DNA of 8,427 nucleotides from Candidatus Altarchaeota archaeon (GTDB taxonomy: Archaea > Altiarchaeota > Altiarchaeia > JAFGQM01). Location: the NCBI GenBank assembly GCA_016935655.1, contig JAFGQM010000010.1, positions 1 through 8,427 of the forward strand. Direction: 5' to 3'. The position numbers and the translations under genes are program-made. Positions within the stretch are counted from its first letter, which is position 1, and each line of letters begins with the position of its first letter. This document shows, one piece after another, positions 1 through 6,599 of this stretch. The notes beneath the pieces were generated by a model that was not told the origin of the DNA, did no database searches, and saw only the letters and a list, made by a program, of their open reading frames with translations.

Positions 1-894
1 ATATTCTATTCGCAGGTGACTGGTGTGGCTACGATAACTGCCACCAACGGGTGCAACGAGGGAAGCACTGAAGTCAATGTCTATGCGTGTACAGGCGACC
101 AGTTGGATGTAACCGCCTTCCCGCTTGAGATACCGGCGGACGGCGTGAGCACCTCCACAATCGTCGGGCAATTGGAGGACGCCGTAGGTAACCCGGTTTC
201 CCAGGCAGGCCTTCCAGTGGAGTGCACGACCGACAAGGGCGAGTTCCCGAACGGCATGCAGACAGTCCTGGTGACGACCAACATGTGGGGCACTGCCACG
301 GCACTGTTGACGTCTACCACGGAAGCAGGTGTCGCGACGGTCGTTTGCCATGCAGGCACTCTATCAGACTCGGTACAGGTGAAGTTCATAGCAGGGACCT
401 TTGAGGACAAGATAGAGCTGAAGCAGCACACATGGAAGCTGATTTCGGTTCCGAAGAAGCTGGATCCGGCAGGGTTCAACGACTTGTTCGAGGCCGATGA
501 CGTCTTGCTGAACTACACGGCTGCTGCGGGCATATGGCAACTGATAAGTGCAGTTATGCCGGCAGATATAAAGCCGTTATATGGCTATTGGGCATATAGC
601 ATAAATGACGAGACTATCCTGCTGGCATATGACCAGGGCCAGATAGTCCCACCGCAGCTTGATTTGACTGCTGGATGGAACTTGATAGGACACGGCTCTA
701 GGACGTCAATGCCAGTGGAGGATGCCCTGTTCTCTATAGACAGCAAGTACGCCTTCGTTCTGAGGTACACGGGGGGCTCCTGGGAGATCTACAGTGCTAG
801 CGGATTCCCGCAGCAGTTCACGAACATGAACCCAGTGGAGGGCTACTGGATATTCATGACGCAGGACGGCACATACGCTGCACCGGGGATATAA
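1..894 (+). CDS. C-terminal part of a large secreted surface protein with Ig-like (Big_1) domain
   Basis: The frame is open from base 1, so the N-terminus lies outside the window; 297 codons are visible. Residues 5-29 look like the last strands of a preceding Ig-like domain (VTGVATITATNG). Residues 34-130 fit a bacterial Ig-like Big_1 (invasin/intimin) domain: IPADGVSTSTI, then DAVGNPV, a TTDKGEF turn and a GTATALLTSTTEAGVATV core. Residues 144-210 and 220-296 form two diverged copies of a repeat with a W-x-LI start (WKLISVP, WNLIGHG), a central LF and YT...W segment, and a GYW end (YGYWAY, EGYWIF). This repeat type is common at the C-termini of secreted archaeal and bacterial proteins. No C-terminal transmembrane helix or charged tail is visible, so anchoring must be by another route or the protein is released. 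A hairpin terminator follows directly, so this is a transcription unit separate from the downstream genes. An S-layer or adhesin role is inference. Confidence 0.85.
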   Translation: MFYSQVTGVATITATNGCNEGSTEVNVYACTGDQLDVTAFPLEIPADGVSTSTIVGQLEDAVGNPVSQAGLPVECTTDKGEFPNGMQTVLVTTNMWGTATALLTSTTEAGVATVVCHAGTLSDSVQVKFIAGTFEDKIELKQHTWKLISVPKKLDPAGFNDLFEADDVLLNYTAAAGIWQLISAVMPADIKPLYGYWAYSINDETILLAYDQGQIVPPQLDLTAGWNLIGHGSRTSMPVEDALFSIDSKYAFVLRYTGGSWEIYSASGFPQQFTNMNPVEGYWIFMTQDGTYAAPGI

Positions 895-895
895 G

Positions 896-946
896 ATTCT
901 AGCCAACATCGGCTAGAATTCCCTTCTTTTTTATTCTTTTTCTTTC
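896..946 (+). terminator. Hairpin plus T-rich terminator after the Ig-like protein gene
   Basis: ATTCTAGCC (896-904) and GGCTAGAAT (911-919) form a perfect 9-bp stem with a 6-nt loop, two bases after the TAA. A pyrimidine tract rich in T runs are seen to about 946. This is the form of a bacterial intrinsic terminator; archaeal RNA polymerase mainly needs the T tract, so the stem may also protect the 3' end. The T-rich stretch around 928-938 (TTTTTTATTC) lies about 30 nt before the next start codon and could double as a weak TATA-like box. Confidence 0.75.
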
Positions 947-962
947 TAATTTTCCGGGGTAA

Positions 963-1670
963 ATGAAATCACGACTCCTTATTTTGGGGATTTTCTGTAT
1001 TATTGCCACTCTGGCTAGCGGTTATTCTCAAGAACAGCCCCCGCAGCCGATTTTGCCCATGATTGTCGAGGGGACCATAACACTTAATGATGAACCCGCC
1101 CCCATGGGTACGCGAGTGGCGGCAGTCATGGAGAGCATCCAGGCTGGTGAGATGGTTGTGGGTGAGGAAGGCAAATATGCGCTCTTGGTCAATGGGGACA
1201 AGAACGATACGGGCAAGCTAGTCGAGTTCTTCGTCTACAACGAGAAGACGAGCTATACGCTTAACTGGGCTTCCGGGGAGGTCAAGCACCTTGACATGTC
1301 CCTGGAGATAGATGAGCCTGAGGATGACAGTCCTAGCAGGCCTAGAAGGACGGTGGATGAAGAAGATGGAACTCCCACTACCTCTGGGCCTGACGAGATT
1401 CCTGAGGTCGGAACGGAAGCGCCTCAGGAAACTGATGCTCCTCCAGAGGAAACTGCCGAGACTCCAACTCCGGAGGCTACCGAATCCGAGCCTTCTGGTG
1501 GTACTTTCTTGGGGGTTCCCATAAACGACTATAAGCCACATACTCCGACAGGGCAGGTTTCAACCGGTTCCATACTCGACACATCTCTGATTCCAGTAGT
1601 GATCGTAGTGGGGATTTTTATAGTAGCCCTTCTAATATTACGGCCTAGATTTTCTAAATCTAACTCTTAA
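963..1670 (+). CDS. Small membrane-anchored surface protein, shared beta-sandwich domain plus P/E/T-rich stalk
   Basis: A 235-aa protein with a signal peptide (residues 1-20, MKSRLL then a hydrophobic run, cleavage near SGYSQ). An all-beta domain at about 34-116 follows (EGTITLNDEPAPMGTRV, then GEEGKYALLVNGD, then SGEVKHLDMSLE). Next is a low-complexity stalk rich in Pro, Glu and Thr (about 117-180). A transmembrane helix at about 208-226 (IPVVIVVGIFIVALLIL) ends in a short basic tail, giving type I topology with the domain outside. The beta domain is clearly related to residues 32-118 of the next gene product (shared G-x-(I/V)-T, PAP-x-GT, G-x-Y-x-LLV), so the two share one module. The start codon is preceded by GGGGTAA, and a similar string precedes the next gene. 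The 24-nt gap to the next gene suggests an operon. No enzymatic motif is seen; it may be an accessory subunit of the larger protein (inference). Confidence 0.85.
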   Translation: MKSRLLILGIFCIIATLASGYSQEQPPQPILPMIVEGTITLNDEPAPMGTRVAAVMESIQAGEMVVGEEGKYALLVNGDKNDTGKLVEFFVYNEKTSYTLNWASGEVKHLDMSLEIDEPEDDSPSRPRRTVDEEDGTPTTSGPDEIPEVGTEAPQETDAPPEETAETPTPEATESEPSGGTFLGVPINDYKPHTPTGQVSTGSILDTSLIPVVIVVGIFIVALLILRPRFSKSNS

Positions 1671-1684
1671 AAAAGATTTATCGT

Positions 1685-1694
1685 GGGGGTAAGA
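1685..1694 (+). promoter_or_regulatory. Ribosome binding site deciding the start of the large surface protein
   Basis: GGGGGTAAGA sits just before the ATG at 1695. An upstream in-frame GTG at 1683 overlaps this site and would put four extra residues before the signal peptide, so 1695 is preferred. The same GGGGTAA string precedes the ATG at 963. Confidence 0.6.
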
Positions 1695-4600
1695 ATGAAA
1701 AAATATATATCGACATTTGTTGTAGTATTGTTAGCCATAGTACTGGCTGCTGATGTGATTGGTGAGGATGTGCCTATAGGAGCTGGCGTATACACGGGCT
1801 TGGTGACATTCAATGGTGTTCCTGCACCAGCGGGAACGACAATAGAAGCTTTCCTGCAGGATGATAGTGACCCTGACGTTAACGATGGTGAGACTATTGT
1901 GGGTCCTGGTGATGGTGTTTACACCCTATTGGTCCAGGGCGAGAACGACAAGGTCTTAAAATTCAAAGCCAATGGAGTTTATGCTGATCAGACCCCCATG
2001 TTCCACGGAAGTGAAGGAATTCCAACTCGGATTGAATTGGACCTATCGTTTACTAGCTCCGTTGAGACCCACACCGTATGTAACTATGATGATGACATTT
2101 GCGAGCTGGTACCGGGTTCTGGTACCGATGAGTGTTCAGCATATGACGATTGCATTCATGCCATTTGTAACTATGACACTCTGACATGCGACATCGTCGA
2201 ATCCCCCGGTGCAGACGAGTGTGCGGATTATATCCCGGATTGCGCTGAGTGTTATGATGAGGATACCCAAGCTTGCGACACTGGATTGGACGGCGTTTGT
2301 GCTGATGGTACCGAGACGTGCACAGGCGGTTCTTGGGGCAATGGCGAGTTTTGCGTCCAAGACGTCCAGGCTTCTGCCGAAGTATGTGACAACGGCCTTG
2401 ACGACGACTGTGATGGTTTGACTGACCTGGATGACGAGGACTGTGTGGGAGAGACGAAGATTTCTGTGTCCCCCCCATCCCAGAGCATAAACGTGGGCGA
2501 TACAGCCACTGTGACTATTAAGATATCCAATATACAAGCCCTTTTGGGGTACGAGCTGACAGTAAACTTTGATGATTCCCTGCTTGATGTTTCATCAAGG
2601 TCTTCAGCAGGGTTCCTAGGGGGCATGTTTGTCCCGGGCGTTTTGGATGTCAATAAGATAAAGCAGATTTCAGAGTTTTTAACTCAGCCACCTGGAGTTT
2701 CCGGTTCAGGTGATTTGTTTACAGTCACATTTACCGCCGCGGCTCCCGGAACGTCTGCGATCACGCTTTCTGGCGTATCCCTCTATGATGATGCCATGCA
2801 GTTGATGGGCGGATATGGTGTTGAAGACGGCACGATAACGGTAAACGGCGAGTGCATCAATGAGGAGACCCAGAGTTGTGACACAGGATTCTATGGTATT
2901 TGCGCCGACGGGACCCAGACTTGCGTGGACTGGTTCTGGGGATCATGCGAACAAGACAATCAGCCTTCTTTAGACGACAACTGCAACGGAGTGGACGAAA
3001 ACTGCGACGGTTCTGAGGATGAGGGTTACGTCCCCGTAAGTTGTAATACCGGCGCCCCCGGGATATGCGCTGCAGGGATGACGCAGTGTTCTCTTGGATC
3101 TATCGACTGCCCGGTTACTGTGACACCGACGGCTGAAGTCTGCGACAACGGCCTTGACGACGACTGCGACGGCCTGACCGACTCAGAGGATGATGATTGC
3201 TGGGAATGTAACCACGGTGACTCAAGGAGCTGTGACACGGGCGAGCCTGGCGTTTGCGCCGAAGGCTACCAGAACTGCATGGAAGGCTTCTGGAGTGACT
3301 GTATACAAAACGTGTTTTCATCTCCGGATGACAACTGCAACGGCCTTGACGACGACTGCGACGGAACTCCAGACGACGAATATGTTGAAACACAAACATA
3401 CTGTGGCGTCGGGGCTTGTTACGCTACCGGGATGCTGGTCTGCGCCAGTGGTTCAGAAAAGGATACCTGCACTCCGGGAGATCCAGCTGCTGACGATGCA
3501 ACATGCAACCTCCTTGACGACGACTGCGACGGAAGAGTAGACGAGGATTATGTCTCAGCATGGTGCGATTCGGGCTTCCCGGGCATCTGCGCTGATGGAA
3601 CCAGCTACTGTTCGTTTGGCTACGAGATATGCTCTGTGGATGTCGAGCCAGGTGCGTTCGAGGAGATTTGTGATAACGGCCTTGACGACGACTGCGACGG
3701 CTATACTGACATGCAGGATTCAGACTGTGGCTGCGAGACTGATGAAGACTGCGATGACGGGAATTTGTGTACAGTAGACACCTGCAACCTGGAGACTCGC
3801 GTATGCGACTATAACAACGTTGAGGACGGGGCATCCTGCTCTGACGAGCTGTTCTGCAATGGTGAGGAGACTTGCCAGGCAGGGGTCTGCGAATCGGGAG
3901 TAGTACCTTGTTTGGATTTCGTCGATTGTACTATCGACTCCTGTAATGAGGAGACTGATACTTGTGAATACACACCGGACGACTCCTACTGCGACAATGG
4001 TTTGTTCTGCGACGGGTTGGAGTACTGCGATCTATCTGTATTGGAAGGATCTGGCTGCAGGGATGGAGTTGCTCCTACATGCTTTGATGATGAGGACTGC
4101 ACCACAGATTCATGCTCCGAGGGTGTCGAGAGCTACGTTTGCGTGTTCACGCCAATAGACGAAGACGAGGACGGCTACGACATCTGCGAGGGCGATGAGA
4201 CGGATTGTGATGATGCCAATGCATCGATAAATCCGGGCGCGGCAGAGGTCTGTGACAACGGCGTCGACGACGACTGCGACGGTTTGGTAGACATGGACGA
4301 CGACGATTGTTATCATGCAGAGTGCGGTTATAATGCATCAGAGGCCTATGGTTGTTTCGTGGTAGAGGGTGCAGGAGATGACCAGTGCGAGGGCTATTAT
4401 GACTGCATACACACCGTTTGCGTATACAATGAAGGTCCCGGCGAGGGCGAGGCGGAGGCTGAGGCTGAAGCCGAGGCCGAGTTCATAATCTATGGCAGCT
4501 ATTCTTGCGAACTCGTGGAGGAGGTTGGCTCGGATGAGTGCTCTGTCGAGACTGTGGAAATAGACTGCAGGCCGGATTTGACCGGGAGTTTCACATTCTC

Positions 4601-5555
4601 CCCCGAGAACCCGACTGCGGGCGAGACCGTGACTATAATAGCAACCGTGGTCAATGAAGGGCCTATAGATGCTGTCGAGGACTTCACTGTGACCGGTACT
4701 GTTGCTAGCGATCCCACGGTTATCGGCCAGGAGACCATACCTGGGCTGGCATCCGGCTCTTTCGTGAACGTTACCTTCACATGGGTCTCAGTTGCCGGGT
4801 TACACCAACTAAGCGTCTTTGTAGACTCTGGCGACAATGTTACGGAGTCTTTGGAGAACAATAACGAGATGGTGGAGAACATAACTGTTTCCTCACCACC
4901 ACCCCCCGAGGAGAAAAAGAAATCCAGCAGACGCAGGGGTGGAGGCGGTGGTTCCAGTTTCGTTACTACCGGCGGCCTGCCGATAGAGGGCATAGAGATA
5001 CCGGAGCCGGAGCCTGTTCCTGAGCCTGTCGTGGAGGAGACTCCCGAGGTGGAAGAGCCTGTTCCTGAGCCTGTCGTGGAGACTCCGACTGAGCCGCTGA
5101 CAACACAGCCAACGCCACCAGTTCCATTAGCAGTCGCTGCAGAGGACAACAGTTGGTGGTGGATAATCGCTTTGATACTGGGCGGCCTTTTTGTCTTCTT
5201 CGTAGTATGGAGACAGAGGAGGAAGCACTACTTGGTTACAAGGGAGTTTGTCAAGGACCTGGACTCCGAAGGCTTTGAGGCATTGAGAAACCTGTCTGAA
5301 GAGGCCAGTATTTACATACTTGGCTCTGTCCCGGAGAATGCCGATTTCCTCAAAGAGGCGATGCTCAAGGACGAGGACAAGGCGAAGGCCAAGGGGATAT
5401 CCAAGAACTATGGCATCAGCGAGGAATATGCACAGGCCATCACACTGGCGAAGCTGACGAAAGCGATCCTGATAACCGACTCGGAGAAGGTCATGAAGGC
5501 CTGCGAGGAGATGGGCGTCGAGGTGCAGGGGCTGGCGGTTGCGGAAGCAGCCTAG
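1695..5555 (+). CDS. Giant type I membrane protein: cohesin-like domain within a MopE-type Cys/Asp repeat array, CARDB, TM helix, cytoplasmic domain
   Basis: 1286 aa. Signal peptide, residues 1-23. Beta-sandwich shared with the upstream gene, 32-118. Two Cys-rich units of form H-x2-C-x-Y-x4-C-x-V-x4-x-DEC, 126-183. First CDTG/CADG plus MopE-type metal-binding unit (CDNGLDDDCDGLTD), 194-250. Cohesin-like domain, about 255-384 (SINVGDTATVTI, GYELTVNFDDSLLDV, SGSGDLFTVTF, PGTSAITLSG). Five more CDTG/MopE units, 388-678. Cys-rich units of CTVDTC/CTIDSC type, 680-818. A TSP3-like Asp segment with the seventh MopE motif, 822-872. Two more H-x-(E/V)-C units, 874-958, one carrying a Glu-Ala expansion. 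CARDB domain, about 960-1066 (NPTAGETVTI, LENNNEMVENITV). Gly/Arg and Pro/Glu linker. Transmembrane helix, 1154-1172, then RQRRK and a cytoplasmic tail to 1286. The Asp clusters should bind Ca2+ or another metal and the cysteines probably form disulfides. A partner-binding scaffold or sensor role is inference. Confidence 0.9.
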   Translation: MKKYISTFVVVLLAIVLAADVIGEDVPIGAGVYTGLVTFNGVPAPAGTTIEAFLQDDSDPDVNDGETIVGPGDGVYTLLVQGENDKVLKFKANGVYADQTPMFHGSEGIPTRIELDLSFTSSVETHTVCNYDDDICELVPGSGTDECSAYDDCIHAICNYDTLTCDIVESPGADECADYIPDCAECYDEDTQACDTGLDGVCADGTETCTGGSWGNGEFCVQDVQASAEVCDNGLDDDCDGLTDLDDEDCVGETKISVSPPSQSINVGDTATVTIKISNIQALLGYELTVNFDDSLLDVSSRSSAGFLGGMFVPGVLDVNKIKQISEFLTQPPGVSGSGDLFTVTFTAAAPGTSAITLSGVSLYDDAMQLMGGYGVEDGTITVNGECINEETQSCDTGFYGICADGTQTCVDWFWGSCEQDNQPSLDDNCNGVDENCDGSEDEGYVPVSCNTGAPGICAAGMTQCSLGSIDCPVTVTPTAEVCDNGLDDDCDGLTDSEDDDCWECNHGDSRSCDTGEPGVCAEGYQNCMEGFWSDCIQNVFSSPDDNCNGLDDDCDGTPDDEYVETQTYCGVGACYATGMLVCASGSEKDTCTPGDPAADDATCNLLDDDCDGRVDEDYVSAWCDSGFPGICADGTSYCSFGYEICSVDVEPGAFEEICDNGLDDDCDGYTDMQDSDCGCETDEDCDDGNLCTVDTCNLETRVCDYNNVEDGASCSDELFCNGEETCQAGVCESGVVPCLDFVDCTIDSCNEETDTCEYTPDDSYCDNGLFCDGLEYCDLSVLEGSGCRDGVAPTCFDDEDCTTDSCSEGVESYVCVFTPIDEDEDGYDICEGDETDCDDANASINPGAAEVCDNGVDDDCDGLVDMDDDDCYHAECGYNASEAYGCFVVEGAGDDQCEGYYDCIHTVCVYNEGPGEGEAEAEAEAEAEFIIYGSYSCELVEEVGSDECSVETVEIDCRPDLTGSFTFSPENPTAGETVTIIATVVNEGPIDAVEDFTVTGTVASDPTVIGQETIPGLASGSFVNVTFTWVSVAGLHQLSVFVDSGDNVTESLENNNEMVENITVSSPPPPEEKKKSSRRRGGGGGSSFVTTGGLPIEGIEIPEPEPVPEPVVEETPEVEEPVPEPVVETPTEPLTTQPTPPVPLAVAAEDNSWWWIIALILGGLFVFFVVWRQRRKHYLVTREFVKDLDSEGFEALRNLSEEASIYILGSVPENADFLKEAMLKDEDKAKAKGISKNYGISEEYAQAITLAKLTKAILITDSEKVMKACEEMGVEVQGLAVAEAA
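2397..4282 (+). repeat. Seven-copy MopE-type Cys/Asp coding repeat
   Basis: Seven copies of the motif [CN]-x-[GL]-[LV]-D-[DE]-[DN]-C-D-G occur at residues 231, 430, 483, 548, 604, 659 and 853 of the large surface protein. At DNA level the 20-mer CTTGACGACGACTGCGACGG is identical in four copies (starts 3153, 3345, 3513, 3681), the last three spaced exactly 168 nt (56 codons) apart. Copies at 2397 and 4263 differ at two bases each; the second copy (about 2985-3009) is more diverged. Copies 2-6 belong to composite units of about 53-65 residues, most of which begin with C-[DN]-[TS]-G-x3-G-[IV]-C-A. Confidence 0.85.
4443..4481 (+). repeat. In-frame Glu-Ala microsatellite (GAG-GCN)n
   Basis: Thirteen codons from residue 917 alternate Glu with Gly and then Ala (EGEAEAEAEAEAE), built from GAG/GAA and GCN. 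They interrupt a Cys-rich unit between VCVYN and SCELVEE, where the sister unit near the N-terminus (VCNYDDDICELVPG) has only four residues. It looks like replication-slippage expansion in a surface loop. Confidence 0.8.
5010..5081 (+). repeat. 27-bp direct repeat in the Pro/Glu stalk
   Basis: A 27-bp string beginning GAGCCTGTTCCTGAGCCTGT is present at 5010-5036 and again, identical, at 5055-5081. It encodes EPVPEPVVE twice, before the transmembrane helix. It is a recent tandem duplication that lengthens the stalk. Confidence 0.85.
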
Positions 5556-5561
5556 CCCTCT

Positions 5562-6560
5562 TTATCCCTTTCTTTCTATGAAGTAGTCAGCTAGTTCTAG
5601 GAGCATCTTTTTTTGTTTTGAATCGGGCAGCGCGCCCAATCCCCCTTTTGCATCCTTGATGATACTCTCCGCTTTTTTAGAGGCCATCTCAACGGACCCG
5701 TATTTGTTTATTATGTCCAGGGCCTCCCTTATCTCCTTCTTGCTGTCCTGCTCTGCGTCCAGGATTTCGATGAGCCTTTTCCTCTCCTTCTCGTTGCACT
5801 TGCTTATGGTGTCTATGATTATGAGCGTACGCTTCCCCTCGTTTATGTCCCCGCCTATCTCCTTCCCATACTCCTCTTCCTCGCCTGCGAGGTTGAGGAC
5901 GTCGTCATGTATCTGAAACGCCATGCCTATGTTGGCCCCAAAGGACCTTAATGCCTCGATCTCCTTTTGGGAGCCGTTGCCGATGATGCCGCCGCATTCG
6001 CAGGAGCATGCTATAAGGGCGCTGGTCTTGCGCTTCAGCATCTGGGAATAGTCGTCCACGGTTATGTCCCATCTCCTCCTCTTGGCCCAGGAGATGTCCA
6101 TTGCCTGCCCCTCGCACACCTCTGTGACCGCCCTGCTGAATATTCCAAAGACGCCGTCGAACCTCTTGCGGTCTAGAATGCCAAGGTTATCATTCATAAC
6201 CCCGTAGGCCATGGAGAAAAGGCCGTCGCCTGAGTTTATGGCCAGGCCAAGGCCGTAGGTGTGGTGCAGGCATGGCCTGCCCCTCCTAAGTTCGCTTTTG
6301 TCGACTATGTCATCATGTATGAGCGTGAAATTGTGGATCATCTCAATCGCAGCGGCTGTTTTCAGGGCGTCTTCGGCCCTGCCGCCCACGGACTCGCAGG
6401 CCAGGAGGCACAGGACAGGCCTTATCCTCTTCCCGCCGCGGCTGAAAAGGTCGTAGATGGGCCCATAGAGCTCCTTTGGCTCAAGGTCCTTTCTGATGTA
6501 GTGCGCGAGCTCTTCCTCTACAAGATCGCCGTAGGAAGAGATCCCATCCATCAAATCCAT
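5562..6560 (-). CDS. idsA: Geranylgeranyl diphosphate synthase (type I short-chain polyprenyl synthase)
   Basis: A 332-aa trans-prenyltransferase, usual length for the family, expected to condense IPP with allylic diphosphates in the cytoplasm and supply the C20 chain of archaeal lipids. Visible motifs: GGKRIRP at 42-48 (IPP binding); first Asp-rich motif DDIVD at 83-87 followed by RRGRP; FQIHDD at 215-220 as the second Asp-rich motif, here DDVLN with Asn in place of the last Asp; GGDINEGKRT at 236-245. Phe78, five residues before the first Asp-rich motif, together with no insertion inside DDxxD, is the signature of archaeal type I enzymes that stop at GGPP. The product call rests on that rule. 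The ATG at 6560 is only 39 nt from the divergent hisH start and has no ribosome binding site, so a leaderless message is likely. The 3' end is 6 nt from the convergent surface-protein gene. The symbol follows archaeal usage. Confidence 0.93.
   Translation of the reverse strand: MDLMDGISSYGDLVEEELAHYIRKDLEPKELYGPIYDLFSRGGKRIRPVLCLLACESVGGRAEDALKTAAAIEMIHNFTLIHDDIVDKSELRRGRPCLHHTYGLGLAINSGDGLFSMAYGVMNDNLGILDRKRFDGVFGIFSRAVTEVCEGQAMDISWAKRRRWDITVDDYSQMLKRKTSALIACSCECGGIIGNGSQKEIEALRSFGANIGMAFQIHDDVLNLAGEEEEYGKEIGGDINEGKRTLIIIDTISKCNEKERKRLIEILDAEQDSKKEIREALDIINKYGSVEMASKKAESIIKDAKGGLGALPDSKQKKMLLELADYFIERKG
5605..5620 (+). terminator. Possible T-rich terminator of the surface-protein operon
   Basis: The run TCTTTTTTTGTTTTG lies 50 nt past the stop of the large surface protein, inside the 3' end of the convergent prenyl synthase gene. 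Archaeal termination at T-rich tracts makes this the nearest candidate. No stem precedes it. Confidence 0.35.
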
Positions 6561-6599
6561 GGTGGTAGTATTAATTTTTCATACTAAAAAATATTGCAT
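6561..6599. promoter_or_regulatory. Divergent promoter region of the prenyl synthase and hisH
   Basis: Thirty-nine bp separate the two start codons. ATTAATTTTT (6570-6579) lies about 25 nt before the hisH ATG, and on the other strand TTTTTTAGTAT (6581-6591) lies about 27 nt before the prenyl synthase ATG. Both fit archaeal TATA boxes for leaderless messages. A 6-bp inverted repeat, TAGTAT (6566-6571) and ATACTA (6581-6586), spans the overlap. Confidence 0.55.

Noticed and set aside
1683..1685. GTG at 1683 as the start of the large surface protein
   Set aside because: It overlaps the probable ribosome binding site and would precede the compact MKKY signal-peptide start.
2053..2653. Long minus-strand open frames opposite the Cys/Asp-rich gene
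   Set aside because: They are shadows of the plus-strand repeats; their translations are rich in Ser, Arg and His with no family resemblance, and no start signals precede them.
3153..3700. Regularly spaced identical 20-mers resembling a CRISPR array
   Set aside because: They lie in frame in one long open reading frame, encode the LDDDCDG core of a protein repeat, and the 148-nt intervals encode related Cys-rich sequence rather than unrelated spacers.
4499..5149. A 216-aa minus-strand open frame rich in Ser, Thr and Gly
   Set aside because: It mirrors the CARDB and Pro/Glu linker codons of the plus-strand gene, whose domains are clear; composition is the expected antisense of that linker.
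5562..6560. Asn in place of Asp in the second Asp-rich motif (DDVLN) as a sign of an inactive prenyl synthase
   Set aside because: The two leading Asp residues and every other catalytic motif are intact, and DDxxN forms are familiar among archaeal and related members, so activity is expected.
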